A stretch of 64,000 nt of DNA. Origin: Oncomelania hupensis. Lineage: Eukaryota > Mollusca > Gastropoda > Littorinimorpha > Pomatiopsidae. Shown here one piece after another: positions 40,771 to 53,446 of this stretch (positions are counted from its first letter, which is position 1; every line of letters starts with the position of its first letter). Below the pieces are notes generated by a model. It made no database searches and had not been told where the DNA came from. It saw only the letters and a list, made by a program, of their open reading frames with translations. A program made the translations under genes and the position numbers. The stretch is taken from contig CM072516.1 of NCBI GenBank assembly GCA_036898135.1, positions 65,584,982-65,648,981 on the forward strand, given 5' to 3'.

Positions 40771-41805
40771 ATCCTATCCAATCCTATCCTATCCTATCCT
40801 ATCCTATCCTATCCTAACCTATCCTATCCTATCCCGTAACTCGAAGATCGTTGGGGCACCACAGATTATTGTTTAAATAGCGTACTCTATCTTTCTCTGT
40901 CCTCAGCAACCCTCATGGCTTCGCTCAGTGTCAAGCCAGTCCATTCTCGAATGTTGTCCTCCCACCTCTTTTTTGTCTCCCTATTCTTCTGCCTCTTTGC
41001 ACCGTGTCTTGGAGGTTGGTCTTTGCAGGATGGTGATGTGCTGGGTATAGTAAATGCCCAGAAGTCTTCTGTAACACCTCATCTGCATGCTTTGTATTCT
41101 TCGTTGTAGGTCTGCTGTGAAGGTCCATGTTTCGCAAATGTATAGGAAGATGGAGATGACAAGGGAGCGCAGCAGCCTTACGTTGGAGTGTAGACTGATG
41201 GTCCTGTCTTTCCAAATGGGCTTCAACCTTGTAATAGCAGGAGTTGTTTGTGCGATCCTGGAGAGGACTTCCTGTCGGGTCCCATTATCTGATACAATGG
41301 CTCCTAAATATTTGAAGCTATGCACTGTGTTTAATGGACTTTGATGTCCGTGTTGATTCCATTGGTGTTGTTGGTCATCATTTTGGTCCTCTCTGCATTT
41401 AATTCCATTCCAAAGGCACTGGAGGTTTTGTCGAGCCTCTGTATCAGATGTTCTTGTTCCTCTCCAGCCAATCCATCAATGTCATCCGCAAAACGGAGGT
41501 TGGAGGTTGCTCTACCCCCTATGCTGATTGTGCTTTCGTGATCTGCAAGGGCATCTGACATGTTGCGCTCTAGGAAGATGTTGAAGAGTGTTGAAGAGAA
41601 TAGGCATCTTTGACGCACACCGATTGTAGTTCAGAACCAGTTCCCGATGGTGCTATTGTGGAGGACTGCTCTGGTAACCTTGTCATACAGGCTTCTGATG
41701 ACTTTAATAATGTTAGGGCTGATGTTTTACATGGTTGCCCACAGAGCTGCATTTCAAACGCTTTCTTGAAGTCTACAAACACATGATATAGATGTTATTG
41801 GTAGC
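40771..41805 (-). pseudogene. RTE-like LINE, copy with internal deletion
   Basis: The 3' tail (TCCTA)n lies at 40771-40835. The coding region on the minus strand includes FKYLGAIVSDNGTRQEVLS (41325-40981), LRFADDIDGLAGEEQ (41618-41331) and MFVDFKKAFEMQ (41782-41570). About 110 bases are missing near 41030 (between the TILQ and ITN positions) and about 20 within the DFKKAF block, so it is inactive. It is 5'-truncated at about 41805. Confidence 0.87.
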
Positions 41806-42939
41806 AGCCTAAGGTAATTATTAAATTTAACACCGATAAAAGAATAAAAACATTTGTATCACAGTCAACGATTCTTGAGCATATCCATACAGCATAGTAG
41901 AACCCTTTCAGGCTACTCGCTCTTCGAACACAGCAGACAATGATTAGACCTACCATTGAAAGTGTGGAAATTTGAAAGAGGAACTCGGTAACGCTGTATG
42001 CATGGAGCCCATCCCATCCTATCCATACGCACTCGCTTGCCGTAGCCTCCCACCAGTGTTGCCCTCACTTTTCCCATCTGGCACAACAAGAGTACAGAGG
42101 GCAAGATTTGTGGGCCTAAAACTTTGTGTTTGCCGTTTGTGTAATCAGCGATGACGGGAACCAGAAGTTGGAGAGTTGTGGAACACAAACACAAAAAAGC
42201 TTGTTAACCTGTTTGAGGACCGCCTCCTTTCCTCCGTCGTTAAAATTGTCTCCCCTTTGCCCAGTTACTAAGTTACTGCTGATTGCCGAGCTGTGTCCAA
42301 ACATGGCATCGGGTGGGAGAGAGGATGGAGAGGAGAGAGGAAGGCGGAGAGAAAATAGAGAAAGGACGAGGAGGAGGAGAAGGAGGAGGAGGAGAAGGAG
42401 GAGGAGAGACAAACGAGACAGACAAACAAACAAGCAGAAGTTTAACAATATATTAATATATATATATTCTACATCTTTGCAAGAAGAGGAGAGAGCGAGG
42501 GTAAGAGAGAGAGAAATTCAAAGAGATTCAAAGACAGGTAGAGACAGAGAGAGAAGCAGAGGGACAGACTGATAAGCAGACATTATTTAGTAAATTAATA
42601 TTAATTATTATTATATTTCTAGCCTTGTTAAATAACAACAAGCAACAGAATATATATTATACAGCTTTGTTAAAAGACCAACCAGACTAGACACAAGCCA
42701 CCTAAATTGTTCTAGCTAGACATGAATTGCAAGATTCCATTTCCAGGTCTGGTTGATATTAATAAATACGAACCATGCCTTGACACTCAAGAACTGCTCT
42801 TTGACCGTGGCTGCTGCCTTGATCCAGACATTCAAGTTGTTTATTTCTTTCGCATAGAATAGGAAGACTGAACTATAGAACCTTGAAGCAGTGAACGATG
42901 CATTCGTCACCTTGGGAACTGTTCTCTTCTCTTGACTTT
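41806..42939. other. No gene seen; GGA-rich patch
   Basis: Unique sequence with GGA/GAG-rich sequence at 42313-42415 and imperfect GAGA at 42483-42560. The arginine-rich frame there is a repeat translation. Confidence 0.45.
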
Positions 42940-43505
42940 ATCTTTCCTCTAATCTCTTTTTCCTCCTCTTCCCTTCTTCTTCTTTCCTTTCTTCCTCCTC
43001 CTCCTTCTTCCCATTCTTCCTCATGCTTCTTCTGTGTTCCTCCTCTTTCTTCTTCCCATTCTTCCTCCTGTTTCTTCTGTGTTCCTCCTCATTCTTCTTC
43101 CCATTCTTCCTCCTGTTTCTTCTGTGTTCCTCCTCCTTCTTCTTCCCATTCTTCCTCCTGTTTCTTCTGTGTTCCTCCTCCTTCTTCTTCCCATTCTTCC
43201 TCCTGTTTCTTCTGTGTTCCTCCTCCTTCTTCTTCCCATTCTTCCTCCTGTTTCTTCTGTGTTCCTCCTCCTTCTTCTTCGTCTTTTTCTTCTTCTTTTT
43301 CTTCTTCTTCCCTTTCTTCCTCCTGCTTCTTCGGTGGTCCTTCTTCTTCTTCTTCTTCTTCTTCTTCTTCTTCTTCTTCTTCTTCTTCTTCTTCTTCTTT
43401 TTCTTATTTTTCCCTTTCTTCCTCCTCCTTTTTATTCTTTCTATTCCTCGTCCTGCTTCTTCTGTGTTCCTTCTTCTTCTTAATTTCTTCTTCTTTTTCT
43501 TCTTT
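42940..43505. repeat. Polypyrimidine region with a 45-base minisatellite
   Basis: A strand-biased pyrimidine tract of over 500 bases. At about 43004-43278 a 45-base unit (core CCCATTCTTCCTCCTGTTTC) repeats six times with few changes. (TTC)n follows at 43339-43398. The long serine-rich, phenylalanine-rich and leucine-rich frames are its three translations. Confidence 0.95.
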
Positions 43506-44902
43506 CAAGATGATTATTTCTTTGGCATATAACAGGAAGTGTATAGAAGTATTCGTCATCTTGACGGTCCCTCTTTTTCGTGTCTTTCTCTTTTTTCACT
43601 ATCCCCTCCTCTCCTCTTTCCCCTTCTCCTTCTGTACGTTCTTCTTCCTTGTCTTCTTCTTGTCCATACAAAATCCGTATTCGAGGAACCAAGTTTACAA
43701 GTTTGGAGAATCCTTTTTTTTTAGATTGATTTGTTTTATCTCTCAACCTTTTTAATTCGCCTTCCTACATTAATACATTTTTTATAATTCAATAATGAAG
43801 TTAATTGCAATTAAATTTATCCTCATCAATCCTTTCCATATTAAAAAAAAAGTAACCAACATTATAATAATCCCTTTTTTCTTCTCCGAGTCCTTTCTGC
43901 TCAGCACGACTAAACGCCCCAAACTTCTTCAAAACGGTTTAAAGGTTGTTAAAGCATGTGAAAGAAATGAGCTCTTCCTTCCAGATTCTGGAAGGAAAAC
44001 ACTCCACCTTAAATGGAAACCTCTCCAAACACGACTCCGGCTCAATCCCTGTACCATGTCCCGCTTCGCACGGACAAAACTTGGGAGTCCTCACAGCGAG
44101 AACTGAGGAAGAGGGGGAAATAAAACACACAACGCAGATTAGAAGGCGCTATGGATACTGATGGTTGGTGGTGCAGATGAAAACGACGATGACGATGATG
44201 GCTAAAATAAACAATACTGTTGCCTTTGAAGAGCTAGATGCATCAACCCTGTGTGTTAATGATGATAAGCCTATATGGGTAGTCTAACTCAAACAGCCGG
44301 GTCGCCAGCATGCTTCAATGGGAGGATGGGAGAGACGGGCGGGTGACGACGAGGGAAGCTCCGTGTGGAGGTTATTTTGCTTTTTGACGCTTAATCGTAT
44401 TAGTTTGGGTACGGTCAACACGCAAGGGGAGAAAAGGGGGGAAAGGTCTTGTCCGGGGTCTCATCATTCTTTTCTGGGCCCTGTTTGCAAGGAGCTGCCC
44501 TCGCAGACTTTTTTCCTTTTTCTTTTGAGTAGAAAAAGGGGTCTTCCACGTTCTCTCATTCTCTCATTCCCCCACCCCCTCGTCAATGAGCGAAAGGGGG
44601 CAATGGTGTATGCAAACAACATCCTTCTAGACAAGACCTTTTTTTATAGTGGAGCCCAAACAGTATTTTATAGTCACAGGAAGAACATTTTTATTTTAAA
44701 AAAACTCCTCCATACTATTCTGGATGTATGCAAACAGTGTTCCTGCGAGCAACTCCTGGGGTGGAAAGGAGACCGATAGAATACTGAATGAAGTTTGAGA
44801 AAATTAGCAACTTAGCCCTGCAAACACTCGGCGAACAAATTTCAAAACTTCTCAGGATTTGCCGGCTGCTCACCGTCTAGTCTCCTCTGCTCGCTTTCAA
44901 CA
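43506..44902. other. No gene seen
   Basis: Unique sequence. A frame at 44318-44779 is moderately long but shows no recognisable domain. Confidence 0.45.
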
Positions 44903-44968
44903 GAGAGAGGATAGAGAGGAAGCAGAGAGAGGATAGAGAGGAAGCAGAGAGAGGATAGAGAGGAAGCA
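44903..44968. repeat. 22-base tandem repeat, three units
   Basis: GAGAGAGGATAGAGAGGAAG plus CA repeats three times without change. Confidence 0.93.
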
Positions 44969-46016
44969 GAGAAGCAGAAAGTTAAAGAAGAGGGTTGGAG
45001 TAAGAAACGTGTTATCATGATTTGGAAAATACCCACTACAAATTAGCGCTAAACAGTAGGAATTTTTTTTACACGAGTACAAAAGAATGCAGACTTTTTT
45101 GAAAAGGCTTTTTTATTTGGAATTTTGGACCAGATAATAATTATCACCCATAGTCTATAGTCTATATATTTTTTATTTAAAAATAATAATTCGTTCCATC
45201 TCAAATTTTACAAAAATAAACGCTTGATTGCTATTATATGTCCATTTCAACCTCACAGTCATATGTAAAATCAAAACATAATAAATAAATAAACAAATAA
45301 ATATATAAATAAATAAAATTTTTAAAAAAACTTATTAAATATAAATTAATAAATAATATACCAAATAATAAATATATACATTATTATTAATCGTTCAAAT
45401 AAAATAGCAACAATCTCATCATTTATCGTTGTGTATGACGCAAACATTCATTCAGCCCTATTAAACAATATTGATCTGTGAACCAATCTTTTATATTTAA
45501 CATAAGACACAATCTGCAGAAAGGATGAGGAACTTGTTATAATTAAATGTAGTATATGACGCAGATAGCTTCATTAATCTTTCATGACTAATCACCCGTA
45601 GGAATAATAATTAATTTACTTTTGTCGCCCTTGTTTTTGTTCGTTTTTTTCTTCTTTTAGACGCAGATTTTGGACTGTTTATCGGTTAATAATTCAGTGT
45701 AGTTTCACCAAAATACGATATACTCAAGTGTGTTTGATGCAGTTGCTTAAAATAAAAAACACATATTCACACACACAAATAAACACACACACATACACAC
45801 ACACACACGCGCGCTCACACACAATTCGCCAAAAAAACAAACATACGCACCCGCATGCACACACAAACACACACTCACACAAACAAAAACAAGATCGCAA
45901 GCCATTCAAACACTCACACGCAGAACCGAAAATAAGCGTTTTGAAAAGTGTTAATGTTGTAGGCGGTGTTGTTTACTGGACTTTATCCTAACGAAGCAAG
46001 CACAATTAAAACACGC
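44969..46016. other. Very AT-rich spacer; CA-rich patch
   Basis: Bases 45120-45420 are almost entirely A and T with AAATA repeats. CA-rich sequence lies at 45770-45895. No gene seen. Confidence 0.55.
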
Positions 46017-46558
46017 AATGACCGGTCACTATCTGGACTATCTGTAATTATGGGTCACTATCTGGACTATCTGTAATTATGGGTCACTATCTGGACTATC
46101 TGCAATGACCTGTCACTATCTGGACTATTTGTAATGACCGGTCACTATCTGGACTCTCTGTAATGACCGGTCACTATCTGGACTATCTGTAATTATCGGT
46201 CACTGTCTGGACTATCTGTAATGACCGGTCACTATCTGGACTCTCTGTAATGACCGGTCACTATCTGGACTATCTGTAATGACCGGTCACTATCTGGACT
46301 ATCTGTAATGACCGGTCACTATCTGGACTCTCTGTAATGACCGGTCACTATCTGGACTATCTGTAATGACCGGTCACTATCTGGACTATCTGTAATGACT
46401 GGTCACTATCTGGACTATCTGTAATGACCGGTCACTATCTGGAGTATCTGTGATGACCGGTCACTATCTGGACTATCTGTAATGAACGGTCACTATCTGG
46501 ACTATCTGTAATGACCGGTCACTCTCTGTAATGACCGGTCACTATCTGGACTATCTGC
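46017..46558. repeat. 29-base minisatellite, 19 units
   Basis: The unit is AATGACCGGTCACTATCTGG plus ACTATCTGT. Eighteen units are 29 bases, and one (46510-46529) is 20 bases with nine deleted. Each unit contains the palindrome TGACCGGTCA, which is altered in the leftmost units. Units 5, 8 and 11 carry ACTCTCTGT in place of ACTATCTGT, giving a three-unit period. Confidence 0.97.
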
Positions 46559-47831
46559 AATCAAAAATATCCAAATCGGCTGTCAATGTATAGATACAAC
46601 GCAAAACGAGTTTACAACATGGCGAAGCACAGTGACCTTGAGCTTTGGGAAAGTACAAATACCAATGATCCAACCTGCTTTGCAGTAGTTACAATATCCA
46701 AACAGTAAAAGTGATGAGTTACGGTTGAGTTATTCTTGAAAATATGTTTTCAACACACACAAAAATGTAAAATTCGGAGTGTCGGATGGCCCAAGATTTG
46801 AAGCACATGTATATACCAAAACTTAACAAAATCGCTTTAACCGTTTTTATCTGTTGAGCAAAACGTGGGTTTAGCAACAAAAGGACTCCAATGATCTTGA
46901 GCAGGCAGCCAGAGCCAGCCACCAGCTAATGTTCCTATGAAGATTGGTCAAAACCTGTTCAGTGGTACTTGAGATAGGGCATCCAACGAACGGAAGGACG
47001 TGGACAGACGAACAGAGATCGACATTTGGCTCATTCTGATTTCCCCGACTATTTCAAAGAATTTCCACATAAGTCTGGAAAATACAAAAATTAATAACGC
47101 TGCGAGAAGAAACCCGAATAATATCCCGAGCCCGCTGGCTACCATTAAAACCGTAACAATCACACTACGGTATTGACATCATCCTTACAAAACAAATGGA
47201 CCTCCTCTATTGTTTTAGTGGTCTGTTTTAATTATTATTGTAGGAATAAAGTCTACAGTTTCGGGTGCCAAGGTTCCCTCGGGACCAAACAAAAAGGCTG
47301 TTATTGATCGACAGGATTGCGTACCACACTATAAGAAACAGTTCTATTGGTCTTCTTATCACTGTATGCTGTGTTGGGAGTCTTTGTGTGCGTGGGGGAG
47401 GGAGAGAGGGAGGGTGTGTGTGTATGAGAGAAAGAGAGAGACAAACAGAGAGAAACAGAGAGACACAGAGACAGAGACAGAGCGCGACAGACAAACACAT
47501 ACAACAGACAGAAATACAAAGGCCGAGTTATTCTTCAAAAACCTCTCACAAGCAAGGAATATATTTTGCATTCATGTGGACTAGCCTACTGTTCAGTTCA
47601 GTAGTTAAACTAAAATCATATCTTTATGAATGAAACTCTATGTGCTTGGTCTGCTTACTCGGACTGTGGCCGTAAAGTTTTCCGCTAACCTGAATAAACT
47701 AATGCTATTATCAAGCATTAATTAATAGTGTGTATAGTGTTGGTAGAATCAATACTGTAGTTGCTGGCTCAGAATAACAGAATAATCTTCTCAAATGTTA
47801 TTGTGTCCAGCGATGCATATTATAAAATACT
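46559..47831. other. No gene seen; contains a dispersed repeat
   Basis: Unique sequence apart from the 46925-46990 repeat. GAGA-type imperfect purine repeats lie at 47397-47490. A membrane-like open frame at 47163-46948 is discussed under rejected items. Confidence 0.45.
46925..46990 (+). repeat. Short dispersed repeat, copy 1
   Basis: TAATGTTCCTATGAAG and TGGTACTTGAGATA match the reverse complement of 56163-56240 (TAATGTTCCTATGAAG, TGGTTCCTGAGATA). Confidence 0.7.
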
Positions 47832-47965
47832 ACAATGTTGTTGGTATCTCTCTTTTATGGATGTTGCCCGCTGAAGTATAAGTTACATAAAACAATGTTG
47901 TTGGTATCTCTCTTATGGATGTTGCCCGCTGAAGTATAAGTTACATAAAACAATGTTGTTGGTAT
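47832..47965. repeat. About 60-base tandem repeat, 2.3 copies
   Basis: Units start ACAATGTTGTTGGTAT at 47832, 47892 and 47950. The second is two bases shorter and the third is partial. Confidence 0.93.
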
Positions 47966-48127
47966 GGTCTTTTGTCTCTCTGTATTATCTTTTTTGTTTT
48001 GTTTTGTTGTGTAAAATAGGAAAAGATGGACGAAAACCTCAATGAAAAAAACCCACAGTGAAGAGAAGAAAAGAAAAGAAACGCTTATACCTACTATGTT
48101 GTTGCTATAGTTGTCGAATTTTTTTAC

Positions 48128-48143
48128 GACGATGACGATGATA

Positions 48144-48217
<74 letters not shown>

Positions 48218-48330
48218 AATGATGATGATGATGATGATGATGACTACCTTCATCTTCATCATCATTATCATCATCAACTTCATCATCATCATCCCCACCG
48301 TCATCATCATCATCCCCACAGTCATCAACA
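48128..48330. repeat. (GAT)n followed by (ATC)n, inverted microsatellite
   Basis: GAT triplets to 48243 are followed by ATC-type triplets to about 48330. The two halves are complementary. Confidence 0.95.
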
Positions 48331-48615
48331 TCATCATGAATTGATTAATTAATGTTCGCAGTACCGCAATATTAGATTGCTCACTGCGATGTGTCCTGTA
48401 AAGAATAAGAGTAGGGGCAGAGTTCCAGAGGCTAATGAACCTCATCGTCCCAGTTTAATTACAAAGACTTTTAAAACCTTAAGTCTATGTGAACATAAAC
48501 ATTTATTTGCACTGACTATAAATTATAATGCACTTGGAAAAACGAAGTATGCAAACGAACCGCGCTTGTAGTTGTATGTTCCATCTGTGTGGGTGTGTGG
48601 GTGTGTGTGTATGTG

Positions 48616-48619
<4 letters not shown>

Positions 48620-48685
<66 letters not shown>
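48620..48685. repeat. (GA)n microsatellite
   Basis: GA run of about 66 bases next to a short GT-rich stretch. Confidence 0.97.
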
Positions 48686-48686
<1 letters not shown>

Positions 48687-49202
48687 ACGCGTGTTCATTG
48701 AGTGCAATGTGTGTGCGTCCAGTCATGCGTGCACTTTGAATGTTCCAACAACAACAAAAATTTAATCCGACGCAGAAAATAAACTTACTCGATGGCATCA
48801 TATTTTGGAAGAAACGTTGTTCTTCTAATAAAATAATAATCACGATGCTGCTGGTCGGGGCACACGTTGCACAGTGCAATCAAACGGAAACAGACACACA
48901 CATGCTGCTAACATCTAAACACACAAAGCAATGCCAAATAATTGAAATAGTATTACAACTGAGGAAAAGGGAGGAAATAGGTGGGAAGTGGGAAGGACAA
49001 AGAGGGATAAGGAACAGGAGTTGAATGTAGAAGAAAAATTCTAGCCTCATGCCAATTGCAGGTATCTTTTAGTTCTGAATTTATACGTAGGCATACGTTA
49101 CTGGCGCACAAACGATCATTTTCTGGTTTAATCAACTTACCGTTGCGCCACATCTTTTCCACTACTAGGCCTACTATCTTTTGGCCAACAAACATCACTT
49201 TC
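48686..49202. other. No gene seen
   Basis: Unique sequence. Confidence 0.45.
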
Positions 49203-49229
49203 GCTATCATCATCATTACCATCATCGAT

Positions 49230-49269
<40 letters not shown>
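49203..49269. repeat. (ATC)n, left of foldback element
   Basis: ATC triplets in the same orientation as the tract at 49832-49875. Confidence 0.95.
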
Positions 49270-49272
49270 GAG

Positions 49273-49831
49273 GTAATGCACATGGCTACCAGCGCTTTCA
49301 AGATACAGTTGAAAGTACCGCTGAGTAGCGTGAACAGGATATATCGTAATATCGCCAAGATAATACCGTGAGTCCGCTATGAGCGGACGAGGCTACTTGC
49401 GAAATCACGGAAAAAGCGCAATTTGACTGCAGTGAACTCATGACAATAGAAAAATGTAAGTTTCGTCTCCTCTAGGGGACGAATTATGTCAAACTGTATT
49501 AGTTTCTAGGTCAACTTTCTTTTACGAACCGTTTGAGAATGTTTTTGAACCGTTTGTTGACGCCGGATAGTGTCCTCACTTGGTTTCATGCAATTTAAGA
49601 ATCCAACAAGGCAATTGGGTTTTTGAGACGGAAAGAGCGGAATGTTGTAGAGCAACATTCTGTATATATTTACAGTGAAATTGCGCTTTTTCCGTGATTT
49701 CGCAGGTAGCCTCGTCCGCTCATAGCGGACTCAAGTTATTATCTTGGCGATATTACGATATATCCTGTTCACGCTACGCAGCGAAGATTAGAGGTGTATC
49801 TTGAGTGCGCTGGTACCTTGGTACAATGGGT
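49273..49831. mobile_element. Foldback/MITE-like DNA element with long terminal inverted repeats
   Basis: Bases 49325-49428 are repeated inverted at 49672-49776 with about four mismatches. Outside this core the arms continue with lower similarity (TACCAGCGC and CAAGATACA in both) to the bordering (ATC)n tracts. Each arm holds a small hairpin (GTCCGCT-ATG-AGCGGAC). The centre (49429-49671) holds a near-palindrome TTCGTCTCCTCTAGGGGACG and a hairpin AATGTTG-TAGAG-CAACATT. There is no coding sequence, so it would depend on another element's transposase. Because the target is a simple repeat, the duplication cannot be read. Confidence 0.8.
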
Positions 49832-49832
49832 G

Positions 49833-49875
<43 letters not shown>
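49832..49875. repeat. (ATC)n, right of foldback element
   Basis: Pure ATC run bordering the right arm. Confidence 0.95.
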
Positions 49876-50541
49876 TGCGAAACTAACCCTACCAGTATTT
49901 ATTCAGCAGAGCACAGTTACCATTAAATGTCTTGACCAACAAACAAGCACGGTTAATTATTAATTATCATCGTCCGACCAAAACATAACAATCTCCTCTG
50001 CTATCATCATAATCTTTTTTCTTCGTTCTTCCCACCGCCCCTTTGAAACAAGCCGCGGTACCGCCGCCATCTTTTGACCGAAAACAAACCTCCGCAAACG
50101 AGGAACTCTATCGCAGGGCGGAAGAACACAATGTCCAGGGACGGAACACTCTGGTCCCTAGTGCAGTAGCGAGCGCGCCTGCATACAAGATCAAAGAGCG
50201 CCTGCTGAAAGGGAGGGGCGGGGACCAAAAGAGCCCCGTCAACGGGGAGGAGGGGATAGTCCGCAAGAGGTCCCAGGGAGAGTCGTTGTGGGGACGAAGA
50301 AGAAGAAGAAGAGCGAAAAGTGAAAGAATACAAACAGCGGCCATAGAAATGGGAATTCCTTAGGAAAACACCAGCAAGTTTGTCGGTGTGAGAAAGCGAG
50401 AGGCAAGAAGTAGGAAAGAAGGAGGAATAGAAGAAAGAAAGAAGAACAAGAAATAAACGAAAGCGCGGTTTAGTAGTTTCTGGACAAATTCATGAAATAT
50501 TAGCCTAAAATTTATAGTCTCTAGTGCATGCATGGACTAGC
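49876..50541. other. No gene identified; GC-richer patch
   Basis: Bases 50030-50360 are GC-richer and open on both strands (frames 50043-50363 plus and 50333-50007 minus), with normal-looking composition but no recognisable domain. An exon is possible but unsupported. Confidence 0.35.
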
Positions 50542-51229
<688 letters not shown>

Positions 51230-51525
51230 TTATTCAATAGATCCAAATTAACCGACCGTAGACCAAAAAGCAAACTAACCCACCATAGCAAAAATAACAA
51301 CAACAACAACCCTCCCCACCCCCTACCCCCACCCCCCACCCCCCCAAAAAAAAAAAACAACAAAAAAAAACAAACAAAACAAGCGTTAGCAAAACCAACA
51401 CAAAATTAACCCGCGATAACAAAAATTAACCAATATATTAACCCACAGTAGTCAAATTAACCAACCTCTTAACCCCTGCGGTAGTAAAATAAACCCAAAT
51501 TAACCCCCGGTAGCAAAAGTAACTG
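51230..51525. repeat. Degenerate TTAACC...GTAG repeat
   Basis: Variants of AAATTAACCC followed by a few bases and GGTAGCAAAA recur about seven times at irregular spacing. They are interrupted by CAA, C-rich and A-rich runs at 51300-51380. Confidence 0.6.
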
Positions 51526-51770
51526 ACGGCAGCTAGTAATAACTGCTTTCCTCAATAAAACAAACGCCATTTTGAACACTCTGCCGACAAACGACCAATG
51601 GCCTGCGGGCATACAGTCATAGTCTGCAGCTCTGCTCGTGTTGTCTTCTGTATGTGGAGATAGTATTCACACACTCACAGGACTAGAAGACAGAAACACA
51701 CTAAGCTTACATTGTGAGTAGTGTAGCCTAAGGAACTGTAAAACAGATTAATTATTAATAATTAATTAAG

Positions 51771-51825
<55 letters not shown>

Positions 51826-51935
51826 TTTTATATGAGTAGTTTGTGGTGATGCACTGTGAAACAATTTTTCTTAAATATATTGGGTATTTTGAAGCACTTT
51901 CATTTAATCAAAGTATCTCTATCTGTCTGACTGAC

Positions 51936-51969
<34 letters not shown>

Positions 51970-52658
51970 ATGATTTCCTTGAATGTTCGTTTTGCAAGTT
52001 TCAGCTATTCATTCATTCGTCACATTAATAACAGTTTAAAAAATCAATCTATCAATTCCGCGGACACCTCAAAGTTTACATAGCTGCCAGACGTGGTGAT
52101 GCGTTGCACCCCGAACTTTACCGAACTCTTCAACAATGCACAAACCGAGGCCCCGTACCTGCCAGACCTCCGATCTATACAAGCATCCTTCCAGCACGGG
52201 CCTGCAGCTCCATTATTTCTTCACAAATATGTGGTTGATTAGCGACACGGTCAAGGTCTGGCTGGCTGCTCAGGCCAGGACTTAACAGATGCACTTAGTC
52301 CACTCCTCTCTATACTATGCAAGCTTCGGCGGCCAAAGTTTGCTTTAGATATTGAATTTTCCCCCACAGCTCTCGCCTCCCGTCGACGATTGATGCGAGG
52401 ATGCTTTCGTTACCGCATGCAAGCGGTTCACCCCATCCTCTCTCCCCATTCCTATCCAGATACCCCCTCCCCCGCCCCGTACGTAGCATAGAACGCGTAA
52501 TAACAACGTTTACCAGCAGGTGACCTTGTAGTAAGCAGAGTAACGTGTTATAATAAAATTATAAAGTTCCTTTCAGCGTTGCAGGCATACTTATGTGCAC
52601 TGTTTGCACATTTGTGTGGCTGTGTGTGATTATGATTGTGTAAAAAAATATATTGCAT

Positions 52659-52689
<31 letters not shown>

Positions 52690-53154
52690 TTACAATTTGT
52701 TTATTTCTTAATTTATCTGACGTGACAAATAAATTGTTAATTTCATTTGTTTTATTTACCATTCAATTAAAAATATGAATGTTTATAAAATAATATAAAT
52801 CGTCCAAAGGAAAAATAAGTAATGTGGAATGTAGTAGAGCTGCCTGTAATTAAACCGGAGCACTGACTTGCGTTTCTTTATCCGTTATATATTGGTCATT
52901 GATGTTTGATGAGTTGACTAGCAAATATATATTTGCCCTATTGTACAGTTCATCTGTTTTATGACTTTATCTTCTAAGTTCTTATGCTTTTATTGTGATT
53001 TGCTGTCAGCTTGTTCACATGTTCACTATGTTTTATATGTGCTTTTGTGTGGTGCTGCAGTGTTGACCAAATGCATTGCTTGTGTATTATTCACTTGGCA
53101 ATAAATTATCTTGAATCTTGATTAAAACAAACATCAAGTCTTGTCGTTGAATAC

Positions 53155-53155
<1 letters not shown>
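51526..53155. other. No gene seen; TTTA and CTGT microsatellites
   Basis: (TTTA)n lies at 51770-51829 and 52658-52691, and (CTGT)n at 51926-51968. The rest is unique, with a GC-richer patch at 52060-52480. Confidence 0.55.
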
Positions 53156-53245
<90 letters not shown>

Positions 53246-53294
53246 TACTACTACTACTACTACTACTAATAATAATAATAATAATAATAATAAT
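53156..53294. repeat. (ATA)n(CTA)n(ATA)n microsatellite
   Basis: ATA triplets, then CTA triplets (53213-53266), then ATA triplets again: a symmetrical arrangement. Confidence 0.96.
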
Positions 53295-53446
53295 GGATGC
53301 TATACGCGCCTTATTCATAATTCAGACCCAAAGCGCGGCGATCTTTAACCAACAAACACGCTCACCACAGACAATGCTACATACACAACAAACACACATT
53401 CATCACTCAGTAAGTCGCTACTGAAAACGGAAAGAATATCGAATTT

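Noticed and set aside
42898..43755. 285-residue serine-rich open frame
   Set aside because: It is one of three translations of a polypyrimidine region with a 45-base repeat. Composition follows the DNA repeat and no domain is present.
46017..46558. CRISPR array
   Set aside because: The 29-base units are contiguous with no spacers, and the setting is an animal genome. It is a minisatellite.
46948..47163. Minus-strand 71-residue frame with a hydrophobic, membrane-like stretch
   Set aside because: Short and isolated. Its C-terminal part reads through a dispersed repeat (46925-46990), and no neighbouring exon or splice pattern was recognised.
50043..50363. 106-residue plus-strand frame in a GC-richer patch
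   Set aside because: Open on both strands with no recognisable domain or splice support, so mentioned only as an unexplained region.
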